Positions 1-9,148 of a stretch of DNA of 64,000 nt are shown here, piece after piece (the stretch's first letter is position 1; each line of letters opens with the position of its first letter). The notes beneath the pieces are model-generated. The model was not told where the DNA came from. It made no database searches and saw only the letters and a program-made list of their open reading frames with translations. This DNA is from JBFLXR01 sp040757065. Its GTDB lineage: Bacteria > Pseudomonadota > Gammaproteobacteria > Burkholderiales > Gallionellaceae. Where the stretch lies: assembly GCA_040757065.1 (NCBI GenBank), contig JBFLXR010000009.1:53049-117048 (forward strand), read 5' to 3'. A program made the position numbers and the translations under genes.

Positions 1-745
1 CCCTGCTGCTATCGGTACGAAACCCATAGGCTTGCCGATAACAAAAATACATATGATAAACACCGTTCAGTACAATCACCGTCGGCAATGCCTGACATTC
101 GTCGGCATTCAGCCGGTCACTGATAATCGCACGCCCGTCGCGCTGCCAGCTCACCCCATCCGGTGACGTAGCATGGGCAATTTTATATACCCGGTCAGGC
201 GGGGCATTTTCGGCAAATTTCTGCCACTTGGTACCGTAGATGTACCACATATGATAAATCCCACCGTAGCGCTGAACGAACGCATCCGCCACCAGAAAGG
301 GTTCCCTAAGCGATGCGGTTAACAGCGGGCCGGTACCGAAACGCTCAAAGGTTCGTCCGTCATCCCGACTGATTGCCAAGCCGATCGAAGCATCCGCCGA
401 CACCGACACCTTACGATTCCATCCGGTGGTGTATGCCAAAACCCGGTCGCCATCGCGCAACACGTTAATCGGGAAAATACCATGCTCGTCGAAACAACCC
501 AGCCCGCCCAGCGGCAAGACAGTGTGTTCGGATACACCAAGCAGCCGGGTCATATCGCGCGAAAAATCGGCGTAGGCAACATGGCTCAGAAACTTACCGG
601 TACTATCGCGCTCGCGGGTCGAAAAGTACACCCGGATCCGGTCGGACAACACCAGCGTCTGCGGAGACTGTGCAAATTCTACGCAGCGATTGGGTAAAAC
701 ATGCTCGGTAGGGTCGAAAATCTTCCCCAGCTTGTTCCACTTCAT
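1..745 (-). CDS. glycosidase-like beta-propeller protein, paralogue B (partial, runs off the left edge)
   Basis: An open frame starts with ATG at 745 and runs unbroken for 248 codons to the window edge, so its C-terminus is missing. It aligns throughout with the neighbouring upstream gene (742-1716): both begin with a W/K-x-LGK-x-FDP motif, then EFAQSP or EFAQSPS-like, RVYFS or RVYFC, a CFDEHG/AFDEFG motif, and repeated blade-like WxxG and YHMWY/YHMFF patterns. This resembles the five-bladed propeller of GH43/GH130-type glycosidases (COG2152-like). The start codon overlaps the stop of the upstream gene as ATGA, so the two are translationally coupled. Catalytic acids were not assigned. It could be a hydrolase, a phosphorylase or a non-catalytic glycan-binding protein. 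Confidence 0.75.
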   Translation of the reverse strand, partial: MKWNKLGKIFDPTEHVLPNRCVEFAQSPQTLVLSDRIRVYFSTRERDSTGKFLSHVAYADFSRDMTRLLGVSEHTVLPLGGLGCFDEHGIFPINVLRDGDRVLAYTTGWNRKVSVSADASIGLAISRDDGRTFERFGTGPLLTASLREPFLVADAFVQRYGGIYHMWYIYGTKWQKFAENAPPDRVYKIAHATSPDGVSWQRDGRAIISDRLNADECQALPTVIVLNGVYHMYFCYRQAYGFRTDSSR

Positions 746-1716
746 ACTGCCCCCCACGCATCTTCCGACTCCAGCAATGCAAGCCCGAACCCGGCGCGCC
801 CCATCCCATTGCCCTGATAGAGCATATATGTCGTCCCGTCCAATTCGAACACATGAGGATAATTAACCATCTCCGAATCCCAGCCTTCTTCGGACAGCGC
901 AATGTTCACCTGATCGTCGTTACGCACCCAGTTAAGCATATCGACGGAGGATGCATAACCGATGCGGTATCCCCCCTCCCGGCTCTTGTAGTTGCGAATA
1001 TCGCGATAAGAAAAAAACATGTGATAGCGGCCATTGCGATAGCTGACATCCGCGCAGGCCTGACATTCGTGCTCGCCCAGCTTATCGGCGATCAGATCTC
1101 GCCCCAGCTTAACCCAGTTGATTCCGTCGTCCGAACTGGCCATGCGTATTTTATAAATAGGCTCCGGCTTGCCGTCGGTCATTCGCCACTCTTTTCCGGC
1201 CACGTACCAAAGCTGCCAGCGCCCTTCGAAACGCCGCACCCGCGGGCTACCGATCAAAAAGGGCTCGTCCGGGGTATAAGAAAGCACCGGTCCGTCGCCC
1301 AAACGCTGGAACGTTTCTCCGCCATCGCGGCTAATGGCCACTCCAATAGCAGCATTGAACGGCACCGACTCGCAGCGCGTCCATCCCGCATAGTAAGCGC
1401 GTATCTCATCTCCGTCCCCGATCACAGATACCGGATAGGTGCCGAACTCATCGAAAGCGCCGTACTTACCAAGCTGCAACACGGGATGTTCACAGACTCG
1501 CAGAATATTGCGCAGGTTGCGACGGTCGAGATCGATAAATGCAATGTAACTCAGATACTGCCCGTCCGCACCCGGCGCAGGGCGCGAGCAGAAATATACC
1601 CGTACCGCATTCTCCCCGATCAGCACCGAGGGAGACTGCGCAAATTCATTCATCCAGCTTTCCGTAGTCAAATCTCTGGGATCGAACACCTTGCCGAGTT
1701 TTTTCCAGCGAAACAT
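742..1716 (-). CDS. glycosidase-like beta-propeller protein, paralogue A
   Basis: A 324-residue protein without a signal peptide, so probably cytoplasmic. Repeated motifs (RVYFCSR, SRDGGETF, GSPRVRRFEGRWQLWYVAG, NGRYHMFFSYR) are typical of the five-bladed beta-propeller fold of GH43/GH32/GH130-like proteins. The tandem downstream gene is a clear paralogue. The gene follows the phosphoesterase gene after 9 bases and overlaps the next start by ATGA, placing it late in a long glycan operon. Genes of this kind in polysaccharide clusters are usually annotated only as predicted glycosyl hydrolases. Substrate and activity cannot be read from the sequence. Confidence 0.8.
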   Translation of the reverse strand: MFRWKKLGKVFDPRDLTTESWMNEFAQSPSVLIGENAVRVYFCSRPAPGADGQYLSYIAFIDLDRRNLRNILRVCEHPVLQLGKYGAFDEFGTYPVSVIGDGDEIRAYYAGWTRCESVPFNAAIGVAISRDGGETFQRLGDGPVLSYTPDEPFLIGSPRVRRFEGRWQLWYVAGKEWRMTDGKPEPIYKIRMASSDDGINWVKLGRDLIADKLGEHECQACADVSYRNGRYHMFFSYRDIRNYKSREGGYRIGYASSVDMLNWVRNDDQVNIALSEEGWDSEMVNYPHVFELDGTTYMLYQGNGMGRAGFGLALLESEDAWGAV

Positions 1717-1725
1717 TCCTGCTCC

Positions 1726-2403
1726 TCAGTCCGACAGCCGCCGCAAATTTAATGCGCCTGTTTTCAAGCCGCCATAGTAGTAATCATTAAAACCGGCAGC
1801 ATCCATCAGGTCGAACACCTTCTGCATATCGTATTCCACGCGGTGCAGGGTAAACTCACCCGCCTCATAAACCGCAAAGGCGGCACGCGGATCGCCGTCG
1901 CGCGGTTGCCCGACCGAACCCGGGTTGCAATAAAGCTTATCGCCATAACGCTGCACAGTCTGCAAGTGCGTGTGCCCGGATACGAACACCGTTCCCTCGA
2001 CGCGCGCAAAATATTCCGCGCTGGGTTTAAGGTATTCATCGATCGGATCTGCCCAGCCGCCATGAACCAAACGAAGCTCCCCAATGCGCCGTTGCACCGG
2101 AAAACTGCGCAGCCAATCGAGGTGATCCGGCTCGATCACGCTACGCTGATACGCCAGACAGTCATTCACGCTGCGGGATCGCGGACAAAAACCGCCGCCG
2201 GCCATATACCAATCATGATTCCCCATCACGCAGGGTATATCGCGTTCCCGCAGCGCGTTGCAGCATTCATTGACCTGAGAATAATATCCGACAACATCTC
2301 CCGCGCAATAAATGCGCTCGACTTGCAGCCGGTCAATTTCCGCCAGCACGGCTTTAAGTGCCTCATAGTTGCCGTGAATATCAGAGATAAACGCTATCTT
2401 CAT
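1726..2403 (-). CDS. metallophosphoesterase (YfcE/MJ0936-like)
   Basis: A 225-residue calcineurin-like phosphoesterase. The metal-binding motifs are in order: DIHGN at the N-terminus, GDVVGY, GNHDW, and GHTH near residue 150. The start at 2403 (MKIAFISDIHGN) is preferred to one 33 bases upstream because it begins exactly at the first beta strand of the fold. The gene overlaps the end of the ATP-grasp gene by 23 bases, so it belongs to the glycan operon. Family members hydrolyse phosphodiesters or phosphomonoesters. The natural substrate here is unknown; a sugar-phosphate intermediate is a guess from context. Confidence 0.85.
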   Translation of the reverse strand: MKIAFISDIHGNYEALKAVLAEIDRLQVERIYCAGDVVGYYSQVNECCNALRERDIPCVMGNHDWYMAGGGFCPRSRSVNDCLAYQRSVIEPDHLDWLRSFPVQRRIGELRLVHGGWADPIDEYLKPSAEYFARVEGTVFVSGHTHLQTVQRYGDKLYCNPGSVGQPRDGDPRAAFAVYEAGEFTLHRVEYDMQKVFDLMDAAGFNDYYYGGLKTGALNLRRLSD

Positions 2404-3358
2404 AAAAAATCCGCTCGTCTGTATAGCGCACCGCACGACCGCGCCGAATCCTCGGTTGCGCCGGTATATGGCGCTCCAGAAAATACTCTACCGCCATTGC
2501 GCTCTCGTTGTAGCCGAATGCTGCACGAATAGAAGTGGAAGAAGAAATACGCGGGTTGATTTCCAACAACTTCGGCCCCTCCGCGCACCGACGGAACTGG
2601 AAATTAGTCGGCCCCAGCGGACGAAACAGTCGGCACAACGCATCGATTGACGTCACGAATTCGTCCGTACCGACCACCTCGGCTTTGTCGGTATAACCGT
2701 CTCTGGAGAGTTTACGCCGCAACGTCATGCAAGCGAAATAGCCGCCCTGACCGTCGCCGAACACCGCAACGGTATACTCCTCGTCATCATCGCCCACAAT
2801 GGGTTGCGCCATCAGTACCGCCCCAACCTCCGCGCGGCATTGCGCGAACATTGCCTCGGAGGTCACCCGCACGATACCTTTTGCACCGAAACCCCGACGC
2901 GGCTTCAACAAGAATGGCAGTCCGAAACGCTCAGACAGCGCAGCAAAATCGGTTTGCAGCGAACTCTCGATAGCACAAGCCGCTTCCGCCTCCTGCAACC
3001 GCTGATAAAACGTCCACTTATCCTTGCACAGCGCAATCAGTTCCGGGGCATTGAGCAGCGGCAAAGCGCCGGTCGCACGAATCTCGTCAAGATGCTCCAC
3101 CCAATGGTACATATCGATTTCGATGCCGGGAATCAGCATATCGATACGGTGTTTCCGCAAGATATCCAACAGCCAGTTCAGATACTCCGGCGCAGAAGTC
3201 GGCGGCGCTTGCTCGAACACATCGCAAAAAGCGGGGGCGACCGAATCGTTATAGATTGACGTGCCCACCAGAATGCACGGCTGCCCCGACTGCCGCAGGG
3301 CGCGCAAAATACCGTAACCGACAATCCCGCTGGCACCGGAAACTAATATGCGCCTCAC
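2381..3358 (-). CDS. ATP-grasp family enzyme (carboxylate-amine ligase-like)
   Basis: A 325-residue protein with an N-terminal Rossmann-like pre-ATP-grasp domain (RRILVSGASGIVGYGILRAL) and an ATP-grasp fold: the lysine motif FLLKPRRGFGAKGI, then EYTVAVFGD, and the metal-binding LLEINPRISSS. Such carbamoyl-phosphate-synthase-like ligases occur in polysaccharide and modified-sugar clusters and form amide or peptide-like bonds. The start ATG overlaps the stop of the epimerase gene. A plausible role is attaching an amino acid or acyl group to an amino sugar made by the aminotransferase upstream; that is inference. Confidence 0.85.
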   Translation of the reverse strand: MRRILVSGASGIVGYGILRALRQSGQPCILVGTSIYNDSVAPAFCDVFEQAPPTSAPEYLNWLLDILRKHRIDMLIPGIEIDMYHWVEHLDEIRATGALPLLNAPELIALCKDKWTFYQRLQEAEAACAIESSLQTDFAALSERFGLPFLLKPRRGFGAKGIVRVTSEAMFAQCRAEVGAVLMAQPIVGDDDEEYTVAVFGDGQGGYFACMTLRRKLSRDGYTDKAEVVGTDEFVTSIDALCRLFRPLGPTNFQFRRCAEGPKLLEINPRISSSTSIRAAFGYNESAMAVEYFLERHIPAQPRIRRGRAVRYTDERIFYEDSVYL

Positions 3359-4206
3359 GCCCGCCCCCCCTTTCGGCGATCTACCTCACGCATCAACCCT
3401 TGTGACAGCAAAATGCGCGGATAGTAGTCGATCAGTCGATACAAGGTCTCATCCGCAGCGAACCCATTGTCTGAAATATCGGGCTTTCCGGTATCAAAGC
3501 GAATCGTACTACTGCTGCCGGCTGCGGATATTGCCGCCGCCGCAATCTCGGAAAGCCGCACATTACTCAGGCTGACGCAATCGTAGCACCCTTCGATACG
3601 CTGGCGCGCTACGCGCGCAACAATCTCGGCCACATCCTCGATATGGATAAAATTGCGTTGCGCATCGTTGCTCCCGTTCAATACGATGTCATCCCCCCGC
3701 TGAGCCTGATCCAGTAGCGCATAAAGCATGGGCTGATGACGCCGAAATCCCTCACCTTCGCCGTAGATTTGCGACGGGCGAAGAATCGTCAGCCGAAGTT
3801 CCGTCTGCCGGGCATACAAACGCAGCCACTCCTCGGCATGCCGTTTCGATAGCGCATAGCTGTTATAAAACGGGGAATCTTCCTGCAAGCCTGCAAAAAT
3901 ACTGGAAACCTGCACAATCTGCCGCACGCCGGAACGAACGCAGGCATGGGCCAGTTTGAGCGCGCCCAGCGCATTCACCTCTTCCGCCGCCACAAAATCC
4001 GCCATCTCCGGCCCTCCGAAATGCGCGGCCAGATTAATCACCGCATCCACCCCGTCAGGAAGCGCGAACCGTTCGGCAGGCCAGGTCAGGTCGAGTTCCA
4101 CATCGCAATCGTGCCGGCCTGCGGTAAGCACCTCGGCAAAAGACTGCAGTGCCGGTTTAAGCGCCTGCGCAACCAAGGACTGTCCGCCAGCCAGCAGAAT
4201 TTTCAT
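3355..4206 (-). CDS. NAD-dependent epimerase/dehydratase (short-chain dehydrogenase, extended type)
   Basis: A 283-residue extended SDR protein. Near the N-terminus is a variant of the GxxGxxG dinucleotide motif (LLAGGQSLVAQAL). It is followed by VINLAAHFGGP, VSSIFAG, the catalytic pair in YNSYALSKRHAEEW (YxxxK), and LRPSQIYGEGEGF. The start at 4206 gives an ATGA overlap with the methyltransferase stop and puts the first methionine right at the Rossmann strand, which is better than the in-frame ATG 30 bases upstream. Likely acts on a nucleotide sugar as epimerase, dehydratase or reductase in the glycan pathway. Confidence 0.87.
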   Translation of the reverse strand: MKILLAGGQSLVAQALKPALQSFAEVLTAGRHDCDVELDLTWPAERFALPDGVDAVINLAAHFGGPEMADFVAAEEVNALGALKLAHACVRSGVRQIVQVSSIFAGLQEDSPFYNSYALSKRHAEEWLRLYARQTELRLTILRPSQIYGEGEGFRRHQPMLYALLDQAQRGDDIVLNGSNDAQRNFIHIEDVAEIVARVARQRIEGCYDCVSLSNVRLSEIAAAAISAAGSSSTIRFDTGKPDISDNGFAADETLYRLIDYYPRILLSQGLMREVDRRKGGRA

Positions 4207-4952
4207 CGTGCCGAAATCTCCGCGAACAAGCCGCAACTGAGTTCAGGATATGCGATGCCGAGTTCGCACAAAGCATCGAGTACTTTACGATCCAAGTTCA
4301 GCGAGAGCATCTGGCGCGTCGTAAACGGCTTGAGATAAATACCCTCGATCCGGTCGATGCTGCATCCCGCCAGCTCCACCTCGGCACGCAGACTATCCAC
4401 GGTATAGTAGCGCTTGTGCCCCAGCAAGCGGTCGTTATCCGACAGCTCGGTCATATCCTCCAGCATCCCCGCGAGATGCCCCAGACGGCGGTTCATCACT
4501 TCGGCATTCGGAACCGCCAGAAACATCCGCCCGCCCGGGGCAAGAAACTGACAGAAACGGCGCAAAATGAGCAAGGGATCATCGACATGTTCGAGAATGA
4601 ACCCCATGACAATCACCTCGAACCGCTCGTCGGTCGTAAAATTCTCGAAGTACGTTTCGACAATTTCCGCCGCACACCCAGGGTGCTTGTCTCGAAAATT
4701 TCGGATCACCGCAGGCGAGCCTTCCAGAACCAGGTGGCGCGGGAAACGGCGGGAGAATATGTCTGTAGTATAGCCGTGCCCCAGCCCCAGCTCGAGCAAA
4801 GACTGTGCAGCACCTGCGTGGTGCAACACCCGTTGCGGGTACCAATTCAGCAGTAATGCGTTGTCGAAATCGTAAAGATTGTCGCCCTGATAGGCTGCAA
4901 CATGCTTATCCAGCGTATTTGTGTTGTTATGCTCAGACCAGTTCATAACCAT
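4203..4952 (-). CDS. class I SAM-dependent methyltransferase
   Basis: A 249-residue methyltransferase with the SAM-binding glycine motif LLELGLGHGYTTDIF, an acidic residue after the second strand (LVLEGSP), and the post-motif FILEHVDDPLLILRRF followed by LAPGGRMFLAVPN, the usual Methyltransf_11/23 pattern. It overlaps the end of the WbqC-family gene by 20 bases. In this context it probably methylates a sugar of the surface glycan or its nucleotide-linked precursor. A start at 4946 (second ATG) is equally possible. Confidence 0.85.
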   Translation of the reverse strand: MVMNWSEHNNTNTLDKHVAAYQGDNLYDFDNALLLNWYPQRVLHHAGAAQSLLELGLGHGYTTDIFSRRFPRHLVLEGSPAVIRNFRDKHPGCAAEIVETYFENFTTDERFEVIVMGFILEHVDDPLLILRRFCQFLAPGGRMFLAVPNAEVMNRRLGHLAGMLEDMTELSDNDRLLGHKRYYTVDSLRAEVELAGCSIDRIEGIYLKPFTTRQMLSLNLDRKVLDALCELGIAYPELSCGLFAEISAR

Positions 4953-5658
4953 CCCGTATCGTGCGCGCGACCTGTTCCGGCGCGCAAAACATTAGCACAT
5001 CGACAATAGAAAGCCTCGGCACATGCGGCGCACCGAACTGCGGATATTCGAACGGCAATGCACGCAAAAAACTCAGCTCAATCCCTTGCGCCATAAAATC
5101 GCCCTTTGCATACAACTCCATCCCACCGATCGGATTAATATACGACTGCGCGTCGACTGCACGACATAGCGCAATCACCTTATCCTGACTGCGCAATGCG
5201 TGGTCGATCCCGATTTCCGAGGCAATGCGGATCGGGGTCGCAATTTTCAAATGCGCGCACACGCACACGATCGAATGATAGATATAGCGGAATAAATTCC
5301 GATCTTCGTAATGCAAAATCTTTTCCAGCAACGGCAGCGTTTGCGCAAAATACGGTGCCCGCGCATAGCCCCCCTTAAACTTATTCAGCAATTTCCCGGC
5401 ATCGTAATCGTCGGCAATTTCCCGTTCCGCCACCAAGCATGCATCGCTCGCTTTTTTGAGCGGCAGCGAAAACATCTCGTCCTGCCCGTTTAACAGCATA
5501 CGATTACGGTTAATCCAGCCTTTTTTTGTGTATTTGATATTGTCGTAGACAACGAACACGTCGACTGCCGCAATCAACTGAAAATAACCGATATAGGGCA
5601 AAAAATACGGCTGCATGATCGCCGCACTGCGCTTTTCACCGAGAATCGGGGTCCCCAT
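4933..5658 (-). CDS. WbqC family protein
   Basis: A 241-residue protein with the WbqC family hallmark near the N-terminus: AIMQPYFLPYIGYFQL, then DVFVVYDNIKYTKKGWINRNR. The start at 5658 is chosen because an in-frame ATG at 5787 would run 119 bases into the upstream aminotransferase gene, while this one leaves a 10-base gap and begins just before the conserved domain. WbqC proteins sit in O-antigen and capsule clusters beside DegT aminotransferases and SAM enzymes, and are linked to acylation or amidation of amino sugars, though their chemistry is poorly defined. The pairing with the DegT gene here fits that pattern. Confidence 0.85.
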   Translation of the reverse strand: MGTPILGEKRSAAIMQPYFLPYIGYFQLIAAVDVFVVYDNIKYTKKGWINRNRMLLNGQDEMFSLPLKKASDACLVAEREIADDYDAGKLLNKFKGGYARAPYFAQTLPLLEKILHYEDRNLFRYIYHSIVCVCAHLKIATPIRIASEIGIDHALRSQDKVIALCRAVDAQSYINPIGGMELYAKGDFMAQGIELSFLRALPFEYPQFGAPHVPRLSIVDVLMFCAPEQVARTIRDGYELV

Positions 5659-5668
5659 TGTCAACGAA

Positions 5669-6775
5669 TTATCGCTCCGCGATAAAGCTGCAAATCCGCT
5701 CCACGCTTTCCATATCCAGGTCGGGATATATCGGCAGGCACAGAATCTGTCTCGACAACCGCATCGCCACCGGCAAGTTTTCCGCACTGGCCGAGGGCAA
5801 ACCGCGATACATAGGAAATTCTGAAATCAGCGGATAAAAATAGCGCCGGGGATAAATACCAATCTCCCGCATCCGATCGTTCAACTCATCGCGGCTCAGC
5901 GGATACTCCTCCGTAACGAGAACCGGAAAATAGGCATAGTTGGAAACGCGCTCACCACTCTCGGTCAGGCAGCGTATGCCGGAAACCCCATTCAACAAAC
6001 TGCGATAACGCGCATCGATCGCCTTACGGCGGGAGATCGCCTCGTCCACATGCTTCAACTGCAACAAGCCCAGTGCGGCATTGAACTCGCTCATTTTGCC
6101 GTTAATGCCCGGCGCAACAACATTGGTCTCGCCGACGTGACCGAAATTTTTCAACTGGTCGATACGAACTTTCGTTTTCGCATCGGGACAAACAATCGCA
6201 CCGCCCTCAAAGGTATTGAAGACTTTGGTGGCATGGAAACTGAGCACCGACAAATCGCCGTGGCGCAGAATACTGCCATTTGCATCCCGCACACCGAATG
6301 CATGCGCCGCATCGTAAATCACCCTGAGGTTATAGTTATCGGCGATTTCCTGAATCGCCTGCACGTTGCAGGGATGCCCATAGCAATGCACCGGCATGAT
6401 TGCCGTCGTCTGCGGGGTGATAGCCGCCTCGATACGCGCCGGATCGAGATTCAGCGTTACCGGGTCGATATCGACGAACACCGGCTTAATCCCGTTCCAC
6501 AACAACGAATGCGATGTTGCGACAAACGAATAAGGCGTAGTGATGACTTCCCCGGTAATTCGCAGCGATTGGAGTGCCGTGACTAATGCGATCGTGCCGT
6601 TGGTAAACAGCGCGATGTGTTCTACGCCGAGATAGTCGCATAAGGCGCGCTCAAGCTGATGATGAAACGGGCCGCAATTCGTCAGGTTTTTGTCGTGCCA
6701 TATCTGCTCCAGATAGGGCATGAACTCCTCAAGCGGAGGCAAGTAAGGCTTGGTTACATAGATTGGATTATTCAT
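5669..6775 (-). CDS. DegT/DnrJ/EryC1/StrS-family sugar aminotransferase
   Basis: A 368-residue fold-type I PLP enzyme. It shows FTNGTIALVTAL (phosphate-binding region), TTPYSFVAT, the Asp pocket IYDAAHAFG, and the catalytic lysine in SFHATKVFNTFEGG. Length and motifs match sugar aminotransferases (VioA/FdtB/QdtB-like) that transaminate keto-sugars on nucleotide carriers. It is the first enzyme of the compact sugar-modification run that continues leftward to the window edge. The acceptor sugar cannot be deduced. Confidence 0.92.
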   Translation of the reverse strand: MNNPIYVTKPYLPPLEEFMPYLEQIWHDKNLTNCGPFHHQLERALCDYLGVEHIALFTNGTIALVTALQSLRITGEVITTPYSFVATSHSLLWNGIKPVFVDIDPVTLNLDPARIEAAITPQTTAIMPVHCYGHPCNVQAIQEIADNYNLRVIYDAAHAFGVRDANGSILRHGDLSVLSFHATKVFNTFEGGAIVCPDAKTKVRIDQLKNFGHVGETNVVAPGINGKMSEFNAALGLLQLKHVDEAISRRKAIDARYRSLLNGVSGIRCLTESGERVSNYAYFPVLVTEEYPLSRDELNDRMREIGIYPRRYFYPLISEFPMYRGLPSASAENLPVAMRLSRQILCLPIYPDLDMESVERICSFIAER

Positions 6776-6833
6776 AGCCCCAGTAACACCCCGAATCCGA
6801 CCGTCTCAACAATCATGCCCCCTCCTATCGCAC

Positions 6834-9107
6834 CTAAGCGCCCGGCACGGACGCTTTATTGGCACACCAATTTCGCCACATCTCCCGGTATGCCGCCTCG
6901 ACCACTCTGGTAAACGATACCGGATCGGCCGTTTGATCGCTGCGGATACGGTCGCGCATCGTTTCGCGGATAGACGCCAAACGATCCGGACTCTTAGCCC
7001 ATGCAACGGCACGCGCAATATAATCTTCCCGGCTCTCGGCAATGAAATCATTCAGCCGGAAACGCTGCAACAAAGTCGCCCCCACGCGGGCAGCAGTCGT
7101 TTCGCCCGCCAATGTCAGCACTGGCACACCCATCCATATCGCGTGGCACGAGGTCGTTCCGCCGTTATACGGGAAGGGATCCAACGCCACATCGATTTGA
7201 TGGTGCAACGCATAATAACTTTGCAAATCGCAGCGGTCTTTCAGTATTAAACGCTGCACAGGCACGCCGGCCTCCGTAAAACGCTTCACAAGCATTTCCC
7301 GCGTTTTGTCGGTGTCGATTCCGCCTAGCATCAAACGCGATTCGGGTGCGCGTACCAAAATTTCCGCCCAAGTACGAACGACATCGTCGTTCAGCTTGGC
7401 CAAATTGCTTAAACACCCAAACGTAAAGGGATTCCCGCTCATAACCGGCGACGGTGCAACATCCGGCACCCCGGCATCGTTCCACGTAAAAATACTGGAA
7501 GCAGGCAGTCTGACCAACTGTTCCGTGTGATAGGGATCGGTCAGCCCAACGGGATCCATACCTGCATCGGTCAGCCGATAATCCATCGCCTCCAACCCGG
7601 TTGTTCCGGCATACCCCAGCCAGGTCACCTGCACCGGAGCGGGCTTCAACCCGAACATCGGCAAACGGTTCCCTTTGGTATGGCCGGACAGATCGACGAG
7701 GATGTCGATTTTATCGCTGCGGATGCGTTCGGCCAGCTGCTGGTCGGTCATCAAGTCGCAGCGCACGAATGCATCGAGGCTTTGTTCGACATTTTGAGTC
7801 GCCGCATCGTAAATACTATTGTTGTAATACCCGTACAACTCGAATTGCCCGCGATCATGATGGGACAAAATCGGCTCGAAAAAATAATACACGGCGTGTG
7901 CGAAAAAATCCGCCGACACATAGCCGACACGCAACTTGCGATCCGGATCAGGCACATTGTCGTGCGGCCGCCGGAGCGGCAAATAAGGCTGCTCGAAACG
8001 CTCGGCAAACCTTAAATGCTCCTGATACAGCTCGTCCGGCGAGACATTGCTGCTATACAGCATGGTCATCAGCAAGTTGCTGTGCCACAGCGGATCGTGC
8101 GCCAGACGGCAGGCCTCCCGGTAATATTGGATTGCCTCGTCCACGCGCCCGGTGTCTTTCAGCACCATTGCCAAATTGTTATGCACTTCCGCCATGCCCG
8201 GCGTCATTTCGACTGTCTGACGGTAATGCGCCTCGGCCTCCCCCAGCTTACCCTGCCGCGCCAGCGCCACTCCCAGCGCAAAATGCGCCCGCGCCATACC
8301 CGGGTTTAGCTTAACAAGTTCGCGCGCTATCGTTTCGGCACGTTCATATTGTTTAATATCCAGCGTAATGTCGATCAGGCCGAAATAAGCACTCCATGCA
8401 TCGGGCGCATATTTCAATACTAGCGCACAACAACGCTCAGCCTCGCCGAAATGCCCCATTTGGCGCATCAGATCGGCCATTTTGATGTACACCGGCCAGT
8501 TGTCGTTACGCAATTCGATGGCGCGGTGATAGAACTGGACGGCATCCTGATACTGCCCCAAAGACTGATACACCTCCCCGATTCCGGCAATCGCCTCGAC
8601 GAAGTTTTCGCGCAACTCCAGCGCCTGCCGGAAACTTTGTATCGCCTCGTCGAGACGCTTCAGCTTCAGCAAAGCCACGCCGCGATTATTCCAGGTTTGC
8701 GCGTAACCGGGATTCAGCTTAATCGAGCGCTCCGCACTGGCGATCGCTTCGGCATAACGCCCCAAATCCACATATACCGCACACAAATTCGAGTGATACA
8801 GAAAGTGATCGGGCTGAGCGGCAACCGCCGACTCCAGCAAACCGATAGCCGACTGTTTATCGCCGAGCCGGTGTGCGATCAAACCGAGGTTATGCAGTGC
8901 TGCAGGTTGTTGCGGATATTCGTTAAGGATGCGCTCGAGTTCGGCAATCGCCTCCGGCGTCTTGCCTGCCTGATCCAGCTCGACGGCATAATCGAGCCGT
9001 TGATTCAGCGCCTGAGTTGGAACAGCGCGATCCGGCTCCTGCGCCATGCAGCACTTCTTATATTTTTTCCCGCTTCCGCAAGGACAAGGATCGTTTCTGC
9101 CCGCCAT
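6834..9107 (-). CDS. SEC-C / TPR / GT41 glycosyltransferase (OGT- or SPINDLY-like)
   Basis: A 757-residue protein with three parts. Residues 1-21 are a SEC-C zinc motif (CPCGSGKKYKKCC). Residues about 30-370 are a run of tetratricopeptide repeats (for example AAALHNLGLIAHRLGDKQSA). Residues about 390-740 are a bacterial GT41 (Glyco_transf_41) catalytic domain with RVGYVSADF, VDLSGHTKGNRL, VTWLGYAGTTG and FPYNGGTTSCHAIWMG. Bacterial relatives O-glycosylate proteins such as flagellins or adhesins. A GGAG element precedes the ATG. It opens the glycan cluster 41 bases after tatC. Confidence 0.9.
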   Translation of the reverse strand: MAGRNDPCPCGSGKKYKKCCMAQEPDRAVPTQALNQRLDYAVELDQAGKTPEAIAELERILNEYPQQPAALHNLGLIAHRLGDKQSAIGLLESAVAAQPDHFLYHSNLCAVYVDLGRYAEAIASAERSIKLNPGYAQTWNNRGVALLKLKRLDEAIQSFRQALELRENFVEAIAGIGEVYQSLGQYQDAVQFYHRAIELRNDNWPVYIKMADLMRQMGHFGEAERCCALVLKYAPDAWSAYFGLIDITLDIKQYERAETIARELVKLNPGMARAHFALGVALARQGKLGEAEAHYRQTVEMTPGMAEVHNNLAMVLKDTGRVDEAIQYYREACRLAHDPLWHSNLLMTMLYSSNVSPDELYQEHLRFAERFEQPYLPLRRPHDNVPDPDRKLRVGYVSADFFAHAVYYFFEPILSHHDRGQFELYGYYNNSIYDAATQNVEQSLDAFVRCDLMTDQQLAERIRSDKIDILVDLSGHTKGNRLPMFGLKPAPVQVTWLGYAGTTGLEAMDYRLTDAGMDPVGLTDPYHTEQLVRLPASSIFTWNDAGVPDVAPSPVMSGNPFTFGCLSNLAKLNDDVVRTWAEILVRAPESRLMLGGIDTDKTREMLVKRFTEAGVPVQRLILKDRCDLQSYYALHHQIDVALDPFPYNGGTTSCHAIWMGVPVLTLAGETTAARVGATLLQRFRLNDFIAESREDYIARAVAWAKSPDRLASIRETMRDRIRSDQTADPVSFTRVVEAAYREMWRNWCANKASVPGA

Positions 9108-9148
9108 ACTTACTCCGTCACATTGACCTTTGCCCCTGTCCTGCGCGG

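Noticed and set aside
5659..5787. Upstream start for the WbqC-family gene
   Set aside because: It would overlap the aminotransferase gene by over 100 bases and adds a Cys/Trp/Arg-rich segment unlike the family.
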